In this document: positions 52,826 through 62,049 of the stretch, one piece after another
Layout of the letters: every line of letters begins with the position of its first letter
Position numbering within the stretch: position 1 is the first letter of the stretch
Assembly (NCBI GenBank): GCA_964500205.1
Contig: CAZCNS010000001.1
Span: 1-64,000, forward strand
From: UBA10329 sp964500205
GTDB taxonomy: Bacteria; Bacteroidota; Bacteroidia; UBA10329
Reading direction: 5' to 3'
DNA: 64,000 nt
The notes under the pieces: generated by a model
The model's input: only the letters and a program-made list of their open reading frames with translations
Databases searched by the model: none
Told to the model about the DNA's origin: nothing
Made by a program: the position numbers and the translations under genes

Positions 52826-53788
52826 ATGCCAAGACTCGACAGACCCAATACCGACAACCAGCGCATCAACGCCATGCGCACCGCCAAGGCCAAGTACGAC
52901 AGCACCGCCTTAGGCAGCCGGGCCTTCAGTGCAGACACCTACGCCCGGCTCGATGCCTTCCTGCCCGACTACCTGCGCGAGATCCAGGAGCGCGGCTCCG
53001 CCCTCGGCAGGCAGGCACAGGCCACTGCGGAAGTGGCACCGGGCCGCAGGCTCATGCGCCTCTACATATCGCATTTCATTGGGGGACTGAACAACGCCAT
53101 CCTGCGCGAGGAGCTGCCCGCATCCGATAGGGCATTCTACCAGCTCAATGTGAGCAGCGGGGCCGTGCCGAGGCTCTCTACCGATGCCGACCTCATGCTG
53201 TGGGCCGGCAACATCGTGAGCGGTGAGGCAGCGCGCACAGGCGAGGGGGGCGCACCGCTCTCCAACCCCACAGCGGCACAGGTGGAATCCATGCGCGACA
53301 CCCTGCGTCCGCGGCTCGAACAGCTCAGCAACCTTCGCACCGCCTACGACAGCGAGCAGGAAGACGTGGCCGCCCTCTGGAACGAGGCCGATGACATCCT
53401 GCAGGATGTATGGGACGAGGTGCTCTTCCACTTCCGCAGGGACGAGCCCTCCAGCCAGCGCAGGAAGGCCCGCGAGTGGGGCATCGCCTACAGGCCCAGC
53501 CCGGGCGAGACACCCACCCCCGAGGATTACAGCGCGAAGGGCGTCATCACCGATGCTGCCACCGGACTGCCGCTCTCCGATGTGGAGGTGGGCCTCGAAG
53601 GCACCGACATCAGCGTCACCACCGACAGCGAGGGCCTGTTCTATCTGCCCGCCACCACGGCCGGCAGCTACACCCTCCGCGCATCGCTCGATGGCTACGT
53701 CACCCACACCCAACCCGTCACCATAGCCGACAGCACCCTGCCGGAGGTCAACATTGCTCTGAACCCCGAAGCATCGGAAGGGGAATGA
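52826..53788 (+). CDS. Unknown helical protein with C-terminal carboxypeptidase-regulatory (CNA-B-like) domain
   Basis: A 320-aa protein without signal peptide. Residues about 1-220 are charged helices (RAFSADTYARLDAFLPDYLR, RLMRLYISHFIGGLNNAILR, DVAALWNEADDILQDVWDEV), which could form a helical bundle. Residues about 235-315 are a carboxypeptidase-regulatory-like beta-sandwich (AKGVITDAATGLPLSDVEVG, FYLPATTAGSYTLRASLDGY). That domain is normally outside the cytoplasm, so its cytoplasmic prediction is odd. Codon use is very GC-rich. It is preceded by tandem repeats and followed by palindromic repeats, in an accessory region. Confidence 0.8.
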   Translation: MPRLDRPNTDNQRINAMRTAKAKYDSTALGSRAFSADTYARLDAFLPDYLREIQERGSALGRQAQATAEVAPGRRLMRLYISHFIGGLNNAILREELPASDRAFYQLNVSSGAVPRLSTDADLMLWAGNIVSGEAARTGEGGAPLSNPTAAQVESMRDTLRPRLEQLSNLRTAYDSEQEDVAALWNEADDILQDVWDEVLFHFRRDEPSSQRRKAREWGIAYRPSPGETPTPEDYSAKGVITDAATGLPLSDVEVGLEGTDISVTTDSEGLFYLPATTAGSYTLRASLDGYVTHTQPVTIADSTLPEVNIALNPEASEGE

Positions 53789-53800
53789 GAAGAGGAAATA

Positions 53801-53895
53801 TGTCCCGCTATGGCGGGATTTCGCTTCGCTCAAAAAGCTGAAACAGGAAACGTGTCCCGCTATGGCGGGATTTCGCTTCGCTCAAAAAGCTGAAA
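53801..53895. repeat. Two direct copies of a 43-base repeat with hairpin
   Basis: A 43-base string starting tgtcccgctatggcgggat occurs at 53801 and again at 53853 (52-base spacing). Each holds a hairpin TCCCGC-TATG-GCGGGA. The copies are identical. Confidence 0.88.
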
Positions 53896-53988
53896 AATGA
53901 GAAAGAGGAAATAGTTACCAGCAGTGGCTGGGGAAAGACGGAAAAACACCTCTGTGTGTCCTTCGTCCCTTGCCCCTCGTCCCTGCAG

Positions 53989-54017
53989 CCCTGACAGGGT
54001 TCTGAACCCTGTCAGGG
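53989..54017. repeat. Perfect 13-bp REP-like palindrome
   Basis: CCCTGACAGGGTT (53989-54001) and AACCCTGTCAGGG (54005-54017) with a 3-base loop. Together with the repeats before it, this suggests a REP-type element between the two genes. Confidence 0.65.
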
Positions 54018-54056
54018 CTTCCCCGATCCCATCAACTCCATCAACACCCATCTACC

Positions 54057-54497
54057 ATGAAAAAGCACTTCGTCCCCCTATTCTTCATTTTTAATTTTTC
54101 ATTTTTAATTCCCCTGACTGGGCTTGCCCAGACTTCACCCTCACCAGTGAGCGGCCCACAGCTCGTGGTCACATTGCTCAACCAGTTGGACACCACAGGT
54201 CTGAGCGACATGGACCGCATGGCACTTCCTCGAAGGGTCATTGTCAATCTCAACGCTCCGGGGCTGATGCCCGACCTTCAGGTGCGGCTTGGCAGCCAGC
54301 CAGGCCTTAGTGACATTGGTCTGCGGCAGTTCGCGGCAGGTGTAATGGGCGCGCTGCCCAATGGCACGTCCGTGGCGCATACGGACGGGCAGCTCACCCT
54401 CGACCTCGGCACCTTCACCGAGGCGGGTCACTTTCACCTCACCGTGTCGGCCCCTGGCAGTGCCCCGCTTTCATTGACCTACTCCGAGTTCCAATGA
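54057..54497 (+). CDS. Small exported hypothetical protein
   Basis: A 146-aa protein with signal peptide MKKHFVPLFFIFNFSFLIPL, cleaved near GLAQ. The mature part has a beta-rich composition (RRVIVNLNAPGLMPDLQVRL, GHFHLTVSAPGSAPLSLTYS) and no recognised domain. The hydrophobic core of the signal is coded by a low-complexity ATTTTTAATT string that also occurs in the leader of the preceding gene. It lies 36 bases before the 1623-aa secreted protein and probably shares its transcript. Confidence 0.75.
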   Translation: MKKHFVPLFFIFNFSFLIPLTGLAQTSPSPVSGPQLVVTLLNQLDTTGLSDMDRMALPRRVIVNLNAPGLMPDLQVRLGSQPGLSDIGLRQFAAGVMGALPNGTSVAHTDGQLTLDLGTFTEAGHFHLTVSAPGSAPLSLTYSEFQ

Positions 54498-54533
54498 CCC
54501 GGACCATATCTGTACATCAAAATACCCCTCATC

Positions 54534-57500
54534 ATGAACACCTCAACGCTCTCCTTCTGCCACTTTTTGCTGCTCATGCTGCTCCTTGCGCCTGCAGGCC
54601 TGCGGGCACAGACCTCGCGAACATGGAACGGGGGTACCAGCTCCGCCTGGACCACGGCCTCCAACTGGACCCCATCGGGCGTACCCGCCACCACAGACCA
54701 TGTGACCATCGTAAGCGCGGCCAATGCGCCACTGCTCAGTGGCAATGTCATCGTGGCCAACTTCTCCATGAGCAGCGGCAGCCTGAACCTCAACGGTCAC
54801 CAGCTCAGGGCCAACGGCAACATTAACATGAGCGGAGGTACCGTGACCAACGGAAGGTTGTTCAAACCGTCAAGCGGCACGGCCACCCTCAATGGGGCCA
54901 ATGTTCAGTGCAAGGTGGACATCACCGCAGGTAGCATCTCCGTGCGCCACTCGGTGCTGGGCGACAGCGCACGGTTCAGGATGACCTCCAGTGCAGGCAC
55001 TTGGCGCGACAACATGTTCATCGGCCACCTGGAGGTGGAGAACAACTCCTCGTTCTCCAACCTCAATATGGGCAATACCATGCCCGACACCATGTTGGCA
55101 GGCATGACCATCAGGGGAGGCCGGGTCAGGCTCGGATACTTTGCATCGGGTACCTACATCGAGGGCGATGTGTTCATACACGATGCAGGTGCATCTGGCA
55201 CCTACACCGGTTTCGCCAGCGGCAACTCCAGCGGTGGCGTGCATGTCAATGGCGACATCCATGTGAACAAGAACAGCCTCGGCACCCTTTTCTTCGGCTC
55301 GCCCGGCACCATGACCATGGCCCCGGGCAAACGCATCCTTGACGGAAGTTCGGGATTTGTGGGTGGTTCCGTCTGGGTGTACGATTGTACCCAGCAGGGC
55401 GACAGTGCAGGCATCTTCTTCACCCAGGGGGCCGGCACTCAGGAACTGATTCTGAACAGCGATGCCGACATAGGCAGGCTCAACCTCGACATTCAAAGGC
55501 TCACCGTGACAGACGCCACCGTGAAAGGCGAATGCACCATGAAGGTGATAGACCTCAACATCAGCGGGTCGAAGTTCCGGAAGGAGACCGAGATCACCCA
55601 CACCGGCACGGTGACCGCCTACAGCTCGGGCAACGTCTATGAGGGCACACTGCGCGTCACCTCAGAATGCACCGGGGCCGCCAACACCCACTTCGCCCGC
55701 TATGCCAAGGACACCGCCAGGGCCGATGTACACCTGCGCATCACAGCGGGCAAGAACCTCGTCATGGGCGAGTACAACGACTTCGTCATCATGGGAAGCC
55801 TCTACTGCAGACAGCAGTCGGGCAACATCATACTCGGAGGCCCCTACGGTGGGCAGTTCGTGGTGGCAGGGCCGGGCGTGCAGACCTTCCGCCTGCAGCA
55901 GGCCAACTCCATCCTGTCGCGCCATGTGCGGATGAACAAGCCATCGGGCCACGTGCTGCTCATGGACCTCATGGACGTGGACCAGACCCTCGTGCTCACC
56001 AGCGGCCACATCCGCACCATGCATGACGGCCTGGTCAGCATCAGGCACGGGGCATCGGTGTCGGGCGTGTCGGACGCATCGCACGTGGAGGGCCGTGTGC
56101 GCAAGGTGGGCAACACCGCCTTCACCTTCCCCATAGGGCGCGGGGGGCTTTACAGGCCCCTCTCCATCACCGCCCCCGGCTCCACCTCATCGGCCTACGT
56201 GGCCGAGTACTTCGACCATGACTCCGACCCCGACTTCGCCCACGCCAGCCGCGACACACCGCCCATCAACTACCTCGACCGCACACAGTACTGGATGTTC
56301 AACCGCACTGCGGGCGCCTCGCATGTGAAGGTCACCATTGGCTGGCGCGATGTGACCTGCGGCATCACTGACATCAACCACCCGCTGGTCTGTGCATGGT
56401 CGGGTAACAAGTGGGTGAGTGTGGGCAATAGTAACCCAACGGGCAACACCACGAATGGTACAGCCCAGTCCACAGATGTGGTGAAGTTTTACGGCCCTTA
56501 CACTTGGGGCAACTTCAGCGGCATCCATGCCGATGCCGGGCCCGACCGCGCCATTGCCAGCGCGGACGACACCACCGCCATAGGCGTCATGGACCAGCCC
56601 GCGTGGGACTATGCCTGGACACCCTCCACCGCGCTGGAGGACGCGGCTGAGGCCGTCACCCGCGCATGGCCCGCCTCCACCACCGAGTATGTGCTGGAGG
56701 TGGAGGGCGAGAACGGATGCACCGCCAAGGACACCATGCTGGTGTATGTGACCAGTGTGCCACAGCCCGAAGGCAATTCCTCGCTCGACTTCGTGGTCAA
56801 CAGCGGCCAGCTCATAGACACCGATGGTGCACCCCGCCCCGACATCGGCATCTACAGCCACAACGCCAGCCCCATGGTCTATTGTGCCGACAACCGCCTC
56901 TCGTTCGTGCAGGCCCGCATAGACACCATCGCCTCCACGCCCGATACCCTCGCCCGCGTGGACATTAACTTCGAGTACACCGCCCGCGATGCCGAACCCC
57001 TCGGCCTGGGCCTCAACCCCCACCACTACAACTACTATCTGGCCCACTGCCCCGAGGGTGTCACCCTCACACCATCATATAACAGGGTGGTGTATCCCGG
57101 ATTGTATGAGAATACCGACCTTCACGTCTCCGGAAACAACAGCTGGATGAAGTTCGAGTTCGTCATACACCCCGGTGGGGACCCCGAGGACATCACCATG
57201 ACCATAGCCGGGGCGGACAACGTGGTGCTCATCGAGCAGCTGGGCCTGGTGATCGTCACCAGCAGCCTGGGCAACTACGTGTTCCCCCGCCCCGATGTGT
57301 TCCGCATAGGCCCGGACAATGAGTACTACGACCTCGGCTGGCAGCCCGACTGGACCCTCACCCTCACGGGCGACACCCTGCGCTTCACCAGCATAGGCAG
57401 CTACGACCCGGAGGAGGTGCTGGTGTTCAGGTTGGGGGAGGAGCTGGTGGCGGATCCCCGGCACATCGGCCAGCCCGACTGGTCCACCCAGTTCGGGGGC

Positions 57501-59405
57501 AACGGCCTGGACGAGGCCATGGACCTGAGCACCGATACGGACGGCAACGTTTACATGTGCGGCTACACCTCAAGCAGTGAGTTTGCCGCAATCACAGGCG
57601 TCAATGATTTCTCTGGAAATCTTGACGCCTTCATCGCCAAGTTCGGCTCTGCCAACGGGGCCATGGCAGGGGTGGTGCCCGATGGTGACCGCCTCATGTG
57701 GGCCACCTACTGGGGAGGGACGGGCAGTGATCAGGCACTGGCCCTTAAAGCCACCGGCACGGGAACAGGCGGGAAGACCTATATCACAGGCAGCACAAGC
57801 AGCAGCAACTTGCCCATGAGCATTGATGGCAGCTATCAACAGACCACACTCAACGGGGATGTTGATGTGCTGATTATTGGTATTGACAATGCAGATGGCG
57901 GCAGTGAGTCCGGATACAGGTGGAGTACTCACTTTGGGGGCAGTGGCAACGACATCGGCCATGCCATCACCACCGATGCTTCGGGCAACATCTACATCGG
58001 GGGCACGACCACTACGTCCGCCTACGCTGCCAATGCCTGTGGTGTGCCGCAGGACGGGGGCTTCCCCAAATGCAACACCTCCAGCGGTTTCAACAACGGC
58101 AATGCGTACGGTGGCGGGGAATCGGACGGGTTCCTTGCCCGGTTCAGCCCTGCGGGCGCGCTGCAATGGAGTTCCTTCTATGGCGGTGACGGCAGGGACG
58201 CGGTGAACGACCTCGCCCTTGACGGCAGCGGCAGGCTGCACATAGTGGGCGAGACGGGCAGCACCACGGGCTTCCCCACCCTCACCCTGAGCAGCGGCAC
58301 CAGCTACGACCAGGGCTACGGTGGCGGGGCCACCGATGCGTTCGTGGCGCGGTTCAATGCCTCGCTGGCCCATGAGTATTGCAGCTATGTGGGCGGTGAC
58401 GGTGCTGACGTGGCCAATGCCATCGCCATCGGCCCTTCAGGGTCGGTGTATGTGGGCGGGCAGACCTCCAGCGAGACCCCTGTGAGCACCCTCTGCACGG
58501 TGGCAACGGGCGGGAGGTTCCCCATCTGCGATGGCGGTTACCTGCAGCTGGATGGCTTTGACGACCCGGTCTATGGCGGTGGCGATTCGGACGGCTTCAT
58601 CCTCGCGCTCGACAACTGCGACATGGTATGGTCCACCTACTACGGGGGCGGGGGGACGGATGCCGTCACCGACCTTGCCGTGGACTACAGGGACTACCTT
58701 TTCTTCGTGGGCAAAACCCAGAGCAGCAGCACACCGTTCATCCATCAGGCACCTCCGGGCGATCTGGGCGGATGGCACGATGTGGATGCCTTGGCAGGTG
58801 ACATGGACGGGTTTATGGGGATCTTTGACAACACCGATGATAGGATATATTCCACCTACTTTGGTTATACGGCCCCCGGTGGTTCGGTGGACTACTGCAA
58901 TGCCATCGCCCTGAACACAGTGGATGTGGAGTCGGATTATTACTGGTACATAGCAGGGTTCACGGACTGTCCCAGCTTTGAGAAGCGGCTCAACGCCTCC
59001 AATCCGTCACTCAACTACTGGCACTGCTGCGACAACGGATGGCAGCAGGAGTCCACGGGCCAGCCGTTCAATCCCGGAAACGGGTTCATAACCCGCTTCA
59101 CATGGTTCGACACCTTCATGTCGGTAGAAGAGATGGCAGGCCCGAAAGCGGGGCTGAATGTGAACGCTTACCCCAACCCGACCGAACACACCTTGACGCT
59201 GCAAGTGGATCTCATAGGGCCAGAACGCATCCAGATAAGGCTGCACAACATGACCGGACAGCAGCTTATCTATCGTGACCATGGCATGCAACACGGCAGG
59301 TTCAGCACAAACATGGATGTCAGAGCGCTCGCTGCGGGCATCTACTTCGTTCAGGTGAGTGCAGGTACGCATACCGCCACCAAGAAGATAATCAAGCACA
59401 GATGA
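54534..59405 (+). CDS. Large secreted beta-rich protein with DUF7948, SBBP beta-propeller repeats and T9SS type A signal
   Basis: A 1623-aa protein: signal peptide MNTSTLSFCHFLLLMLLLAP; residues about 30-560 a repetitive beta-helix-like region (TWNGGTSSAWTTASNWTPSG); residues 755-970 a DUF7948-type domain (LDFVVNSGQLIDTDG); then SBBP-type beta-propeller repeats (STQFGGNGLDEAMDLSTDTD, STHFGGSGNDIGHAITTDAS, SSFYGGDGRDAVNDLALDGS); and a T9SS type A sorting domain (AYPNPTEHTLTLQVDL to IIKHR). It should be an extended surface or released protein, perhaps adhesive. Its stop overlaps the next gene's ATG. The 3' half is duplicated at 62049. Confidence 0.9.
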   Translation: MNTSTLSFCHFLLLMLLLAPAGLRAQTSRTWNGGTSSAWTTASNWTPSGVPATTDHVTIVSAANAPLLSGNVIVANFSMSSGSLNLNGHQLRANGNINMSGGTVTNGRLFKPSSGTATLNGANVQCKVDITAGSISVRHSVLGDSARFRMTSSAGTWRDNMFIGHLEVENNSSFSNLNMGNTMPDTMLAGMTIRGGRVRLGYFASGTYIEGDVFIHDAGASGTYTGFASGNSSGGVHVNGDIHVNKNSLGTLFFGSPGTMTMAPGKRILDGSSGFVGGSVWVYDCTQQGDSAGIFFTQGAGTQELILNSDADIGRLNLDIQRLTVTDATVKGECTMKVIDLNISGSKFRKETEITHTGTVTAYSSGNVYEGTLRVTSECTGAANTHFARYAKDTARADVHLRITAGKNLVMGEYNDFVIMGSLYCRQQSGNIILGGPYGGQFVVAGPGVQTFRLQQANSILSRHVRMNKPSGHVLLMDLMDVDQTLVLTSGHIRTMHDGLVSIRHGASVSGVSDASHVEGRVRKVGNTAFTFPIGRGGLYRPLSITAPGSTSSAYVAEYFDHDSDPDFAHASRDTPPINYLDRTQYWMFNRTAGASHVKVTIGWRDVTCGITDINHPLVCAWSGNKWVSVGNSNPTGNTTNGTAQSTDVVKFYGPYTWGNFSGIHADAGPDRAIASADDTTAIGVMDQPAWDYAWTPSTALEDAAEAVTRAWPASTTEYVLEVEGENGCTAKDTMLVYVTSVPQPEGNSSLDFVVNSGQLIDTDGAPRPDIGIYSHNASPMVYCADNRLSFVQARIDTIASTPDTLARVDINFEYTARDAEPLGLGLNPHHYNYYLAHCPEGVTLTPSYNRVVYPGLYENTDLHVSGNNSWMKFEFVIHPGGDPEDITMTIAGADNVVLIEQLGLVIVTSSLGNYVFPRPDVFRIGPDNEYYDLGWQPDWTLTLTGDTLRFTSIGSYDPEEVLVFRLGEELVADPRHIGQPDWSTQFGGNGLDEAMDLSTDTDGNVYMCGYTSSSEFAAITGVNDFSGNLDAFIAKFGSANGAMAGVVPDGDRLMWATYWGGTGSDQALALKATGTGTGGKTYITGSTSSSNLPMSIDGSYQQTTLNGDVDVLIIGIDNADGGSESGYRWSTHFGGSGNDIGHAITTDASGNIYIGGTTTTSAYAANACGVPQDGGFPKCNTSSGFNNGNAYGGGESDGFLARFSPAGALQWSSFYGGDGRDAVNDLALDGSGRLHIVGETGSTTGFPTLTLSSGTSYDQGYGGGATDAFVARFNASLAHEYCSYVGGDGADVANAIAIGPSGSVYVGGQTSSETPVSTLCTVATGGRFPICDGGYLQLDGFDDPVYGGGDSDGFILALDNCDMVWSTYYGGGGTDAVTDLAVDYRDYLFFVGKTQSSSTPFIHQAPPGDLGGWHDVDALAGDMDGFMGIFDNTDDRIYSTYFGYTAPGGSVDYCNAIALNTVDVESDYYWYIAGFTDCPSFEKRLNASNPSLNYWHCCDNGWQQESTGQPFNPGNGFITRFTWFDTFMSVEEMAGPKAGLNVNAYPNPTEHTLTLQVDLIGPERIQIRLHNMTGQQLIYRDHGMQHGRFSTNMDVRALAAGIYFVQVSAGTHTATKKIIKHR

Positions 59406-60733
59406 GAAGTGTCAGAGTTAGTGCATGTATAGTTCTCCTGTCGCTGCAAGCTGCATGGGCACAGAACTGGGAGCAGGTGGGCGGGGGTCTTTCAGGTTAT
59501 CCGAGGGGTATGCATGTGCTCAATGAAACACTTATCGTGGCAAAGAACATCACCTCAGGTGCGGATTCGGCCTTGCTGGTGCTTCAAGAAAACGGATGGC
59601 AGCGGCATTCCGCATGGTGTCCTAACGGGCTGACAGGGACGTTGTTTGAGTACGGTGGCAATCTGGTGTGCTCAAGTGACTGTGGCATTGCGATTCATGT
59701 TGGCGATGAGTGGCAACAACTTGCCACCAATGCCGCTCGTGGCTTCGGCCACTATCAGGGCGACCTGATAGCCGTGGGCTGGTTCGACAGCATCGCTGGC
59801 ATCCCAGCAAGCAAGGTGGCGCGGTGGGACGGCAGCGCGTGGCATGCCTTCGATACCACCGTGTGGGAGGGCGGTGCCATCAGCTGCGCCATTGAGTATC
59901 AGGGAGACCTCTATGTTGGCGGCAACATGATAGACGGTGAGCTGGACATAGACCGCATAGGCCGCTGGGATGGCACGCAGTGGCACAAGGTGGGAAATGG
60001 CATCAGGGGAGGGGTGGGCACCGTTTCGTGCTTTGCCATCTATGAGGGTGACCTTTATATGGGGGGCTGGTTCACTGCCGACAATGGCAATCCGGGTCCG
60101 AACATCGCCCGCTGGGACGGGGAGCAGTGGAAGGATGTGGGGGGCGGTCTTCAATCCTCCTCCGGTGGTGGCTGTGAAGTGCGCGACATGGTCGTGTTCA
60201 ACGGTGACCTTTATGCCGTTGGGCAGTGCGCCTATGCAGGGGGGATCCCCGCCCATAAGATTGCCCGCTGGGACGGTTCAGAGTGGTGCGGTTTCGGGGA
60301 CGTGTTCAACAACAACATATCGGCCTTGGCGGTGCATCAGGGGGAGCTGTACATGGGCGGGGCCTTCACCACCATCAACAACGACACCGTGCTGCGCGTG
60401 GCCAAATGGACAGGGGGCGACTTTGTGGAGGTGTGCGGCTCGCTGACGGGGGTGGAGGATGTTGAACCTCCCCTGCCCGCCCTGAATGTGAACGCGTACC
60501 CCAACCCCACGGACGGCTCGCTGACCCTGCAGGTGGACATGGCCGGTTCGGGCAGGATACATGTGAATCTTTTCGGCATGACCGGCCAACATCTTTCTTC
60601 GGATGACCACGGGATGCAGCACACCAGCTTCACCACAGAGGTGGACATGGGCGGGTTTCCATCCGGCATCTATTTCGTTCAAGTAATTGCTGGTATGCAC
60701 ACGGTCACTAAGAAGATAATCAAGCATAGATGA
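59402..60733 (+). CDS. Secreted beta-propeller-like protein with T9SS type A signal (copy 1)
   Basis: A 443-aa protein: signal peptide MRSVRVSACIVLLSLQAAWA, then repeats of about 50 residues of the form VARWDGSAWHAFD, IGRWDGTQWHKVGNG, IARWDGEQWKDVGGG, a kelch/beta-propeller-like pattern, and a T9SS type A sorting domain (AYPNPTDGSLTLQVDM to IIKHR) that resembles that of the 1623-aa protein. The start ATG overlaps the preceding stop (ATGA). Its central 728 bases are nearly identical to the following gene. Confidence 0.9.
   Translation: MRSVRVSACIVLLSLQAAWAQNWEQVGGGLSGYPRGMHVLNETLIVAKNITSGADSALLVLQENGWQRHSAWCPNGLTGTLFEYGGNLVCSSDCGIAIHVGDEWQQLATNAARGFGHYQGDLIAVGWFDSIAGIPASKVARWDGSAWHAFDTTVWEGGAISCAIEYQGDLYVGGNMIDGELDIDRIGRWDGTQWHKVGNGIRGGVGTVSCFAIYEGDLYMGGWFTADNGNPGPNIARWDGEQWKDVGGGLQSSSGGGCEVRDMVVFNGDLYAVGQCAYAGGIPAHKIARWDGSEWCGFGDVFNNNISALAVHQGELYMGGAFTTINNDTVLRVAKWTGGDFVEVCGSLTGVEDVEPPLPALNVNAYPNPTDGSLTLQVDMAGSGRIHVNLFGMTGQHLSSDDHGMQHTSFTTEVDMGGFPSGIYFVQVIAGMHTVTKKIIKHR
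59738..60465. repeat. 728-bp direct duplication, first copy (second at 61081-61808)
   Basis: Offset 1343 bases throughout. A handful of changes lie in the first 180 bases (for example gctggc/ggtggc, gatacc/gacacc); from about 59920 to 60465 I find no difference. The graded identity suggests gene conversion or recent duplication. Confidence 0.92.
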
Positions 60734-62049
60734 GGAGGATTCAAGCGCTGACAGGTTCGTTAGTTGTAGTGGCCCATTTTATGGCACACGGGCAGAACTG
60801 GGAGCAGGTGGGCGGTGGCATACCTGTATCACTTCAGAGTCCGAGGGTGCTGTATTCCCATGAAGGAAATCTGATAGCAGGGGTTCAAACCTCTCAACCT
60901 TTTCATAACCCCATTTTCGTGTGGGACGGAACGCAATGGGAAAATCCCTACGATTGGTGTCAGGGCGGCAACTCCACGTTGGACATCACGGAGTATCAGG
61001 GGAAGCTGACTGTGATAGCGGGATGTGGCATTGCAGTGTTTGAGGATTCTGAATGGTTGAATATCGCCCCGGTCGTTGCCCGTGGCTTCGGCCACTATCA
61101 GGGCGACCTGATAGCAGTGGGCTGGTTCGACAGCATCGGTGGCATCCCGGCCAGCAAGGTGGCGCGGTGGGACGGCAGCGCGTGGCACGCCTTCGACACC
61201 ACCGTGTGGGAGGGTGGTGCCATCAGCTGCGCCATTGAGTATCAGGGAGACCTCTATGTGGGCGGCAACATGATAGACGGTGAGCTGGACATAGACCGCA
61301 TAGGCCGCTGGGATGGCACGCAGTGGCACAAGGTGGGAAATGGCATCAGGGGAGGGGTGGGCACCGTTTCGTGCTTTGCCATCTATGAGGGTGACCTTTA
61401 TATGGGGGGCTGGTTCACTGCCGACAATGGCAATCCGGGTCCGAACATCGCCCGCTGGGACGGGGAGCAGTGGAAGGATGTGGGGGGCGGTCTTCAATCC
61501 TCCTCCGGTGGTGGCTGTGAAGTGCGCGACATGGTCGTGTTCAACGGTGACCTTTATGCCGTTGGGCAGTGCGCCTATGCAGGGGGGATCCCCGCCCATA
61601 AGATTGCCCGCTGGGACGGTTCAGAGTGGTGCGGTTTCGGGGACGTGTTCAACAACAACATATCGGCCTTGGCGGTGCATCAGGGGGAGCTGTACATGGG
61701 CGGGGCCTTCACCACCATCAACAACGACACCGTGCTGCGCGTGGCCAAATGGACAGGGGGCGACTTTGTGGAGGTGTGCGGCTCGCTGACGGGGGTGGAG
61801 GATGTTGAGAGAAATTCACGAGAAGTCTCCATCCACCCCAACCCAACCCCCGGCCCCCTCACCATCACCTCCACAAAACCCCTCCTCTCCGTGGCGGTCG
61901 TGGACATGCTGGGCAGGGTGCTGCTCTCAGAGCGCGGCAATGCCTCTAACACCACGGCATTGGATCTTTCGCACCTGCCAGCGGGCATCTACGTGCTGCG
62001 CATGGAAACAGAGGCAGGCACTTGGGCGCAGCGGGTGGTGAGGGAGTAG
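60730..62049 (+). CDS. Secreted beta-propeller-like protein with T9SS type A signal (copy 2)
   Basis: A 439-aa paralogue of the preceding gene, again joined by an ATGA overlap. Signal peptide and first repeats differ from copy 1; residues about 115-360 are nearly identical; the C-terminal sorting domain is of a different lineage (HPNPTPGPLTITSTKPLLSV, ending QRVVRE). So it is a mosaic: own N-terminus, shared middle, different tail. Sequence copied from the 1623-aa gene begins directly after its stop codon. Confidence 0.9.
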   Translation: MRRIQALTGSLVVVAHFMAHGQNWEQVGGGIPVSLQSPRVLYSHEGNLIAGVQTSQPFHNPIFVWDGTQWENPYDWCQGGNSTLDITEYQGKLTVIAGCGIAVFEDSEWLNIAPVVARGFGHYQGDLIAVGWFDSIGGIPASKVARWDGSAWHAFDTTVWEGGAISCAIEYQGDLYVGGNMIDGELDIDRIGRWDGTQWHKVGNGIRGGVGTVSCFAIYEGDLYMGGWFTADNGNPGPNIARWDGEQWKDVGGGLQSSSGGGCEVRDMVVFNGDLYAVGQCAYAGGIPAHKIARWDGSEWCGFGDVFNNNISALAVHQGELYMGGAFTTINNDTVLRVAKWTGGDFVEVCGSLTGVEDVERNSREVSIHPNPTPGPLTITSTKPLLSVAVVDMLGRVLLSERGNASNTTALDLSHLPAGIYVLRMETEAGTWAQRVVRE

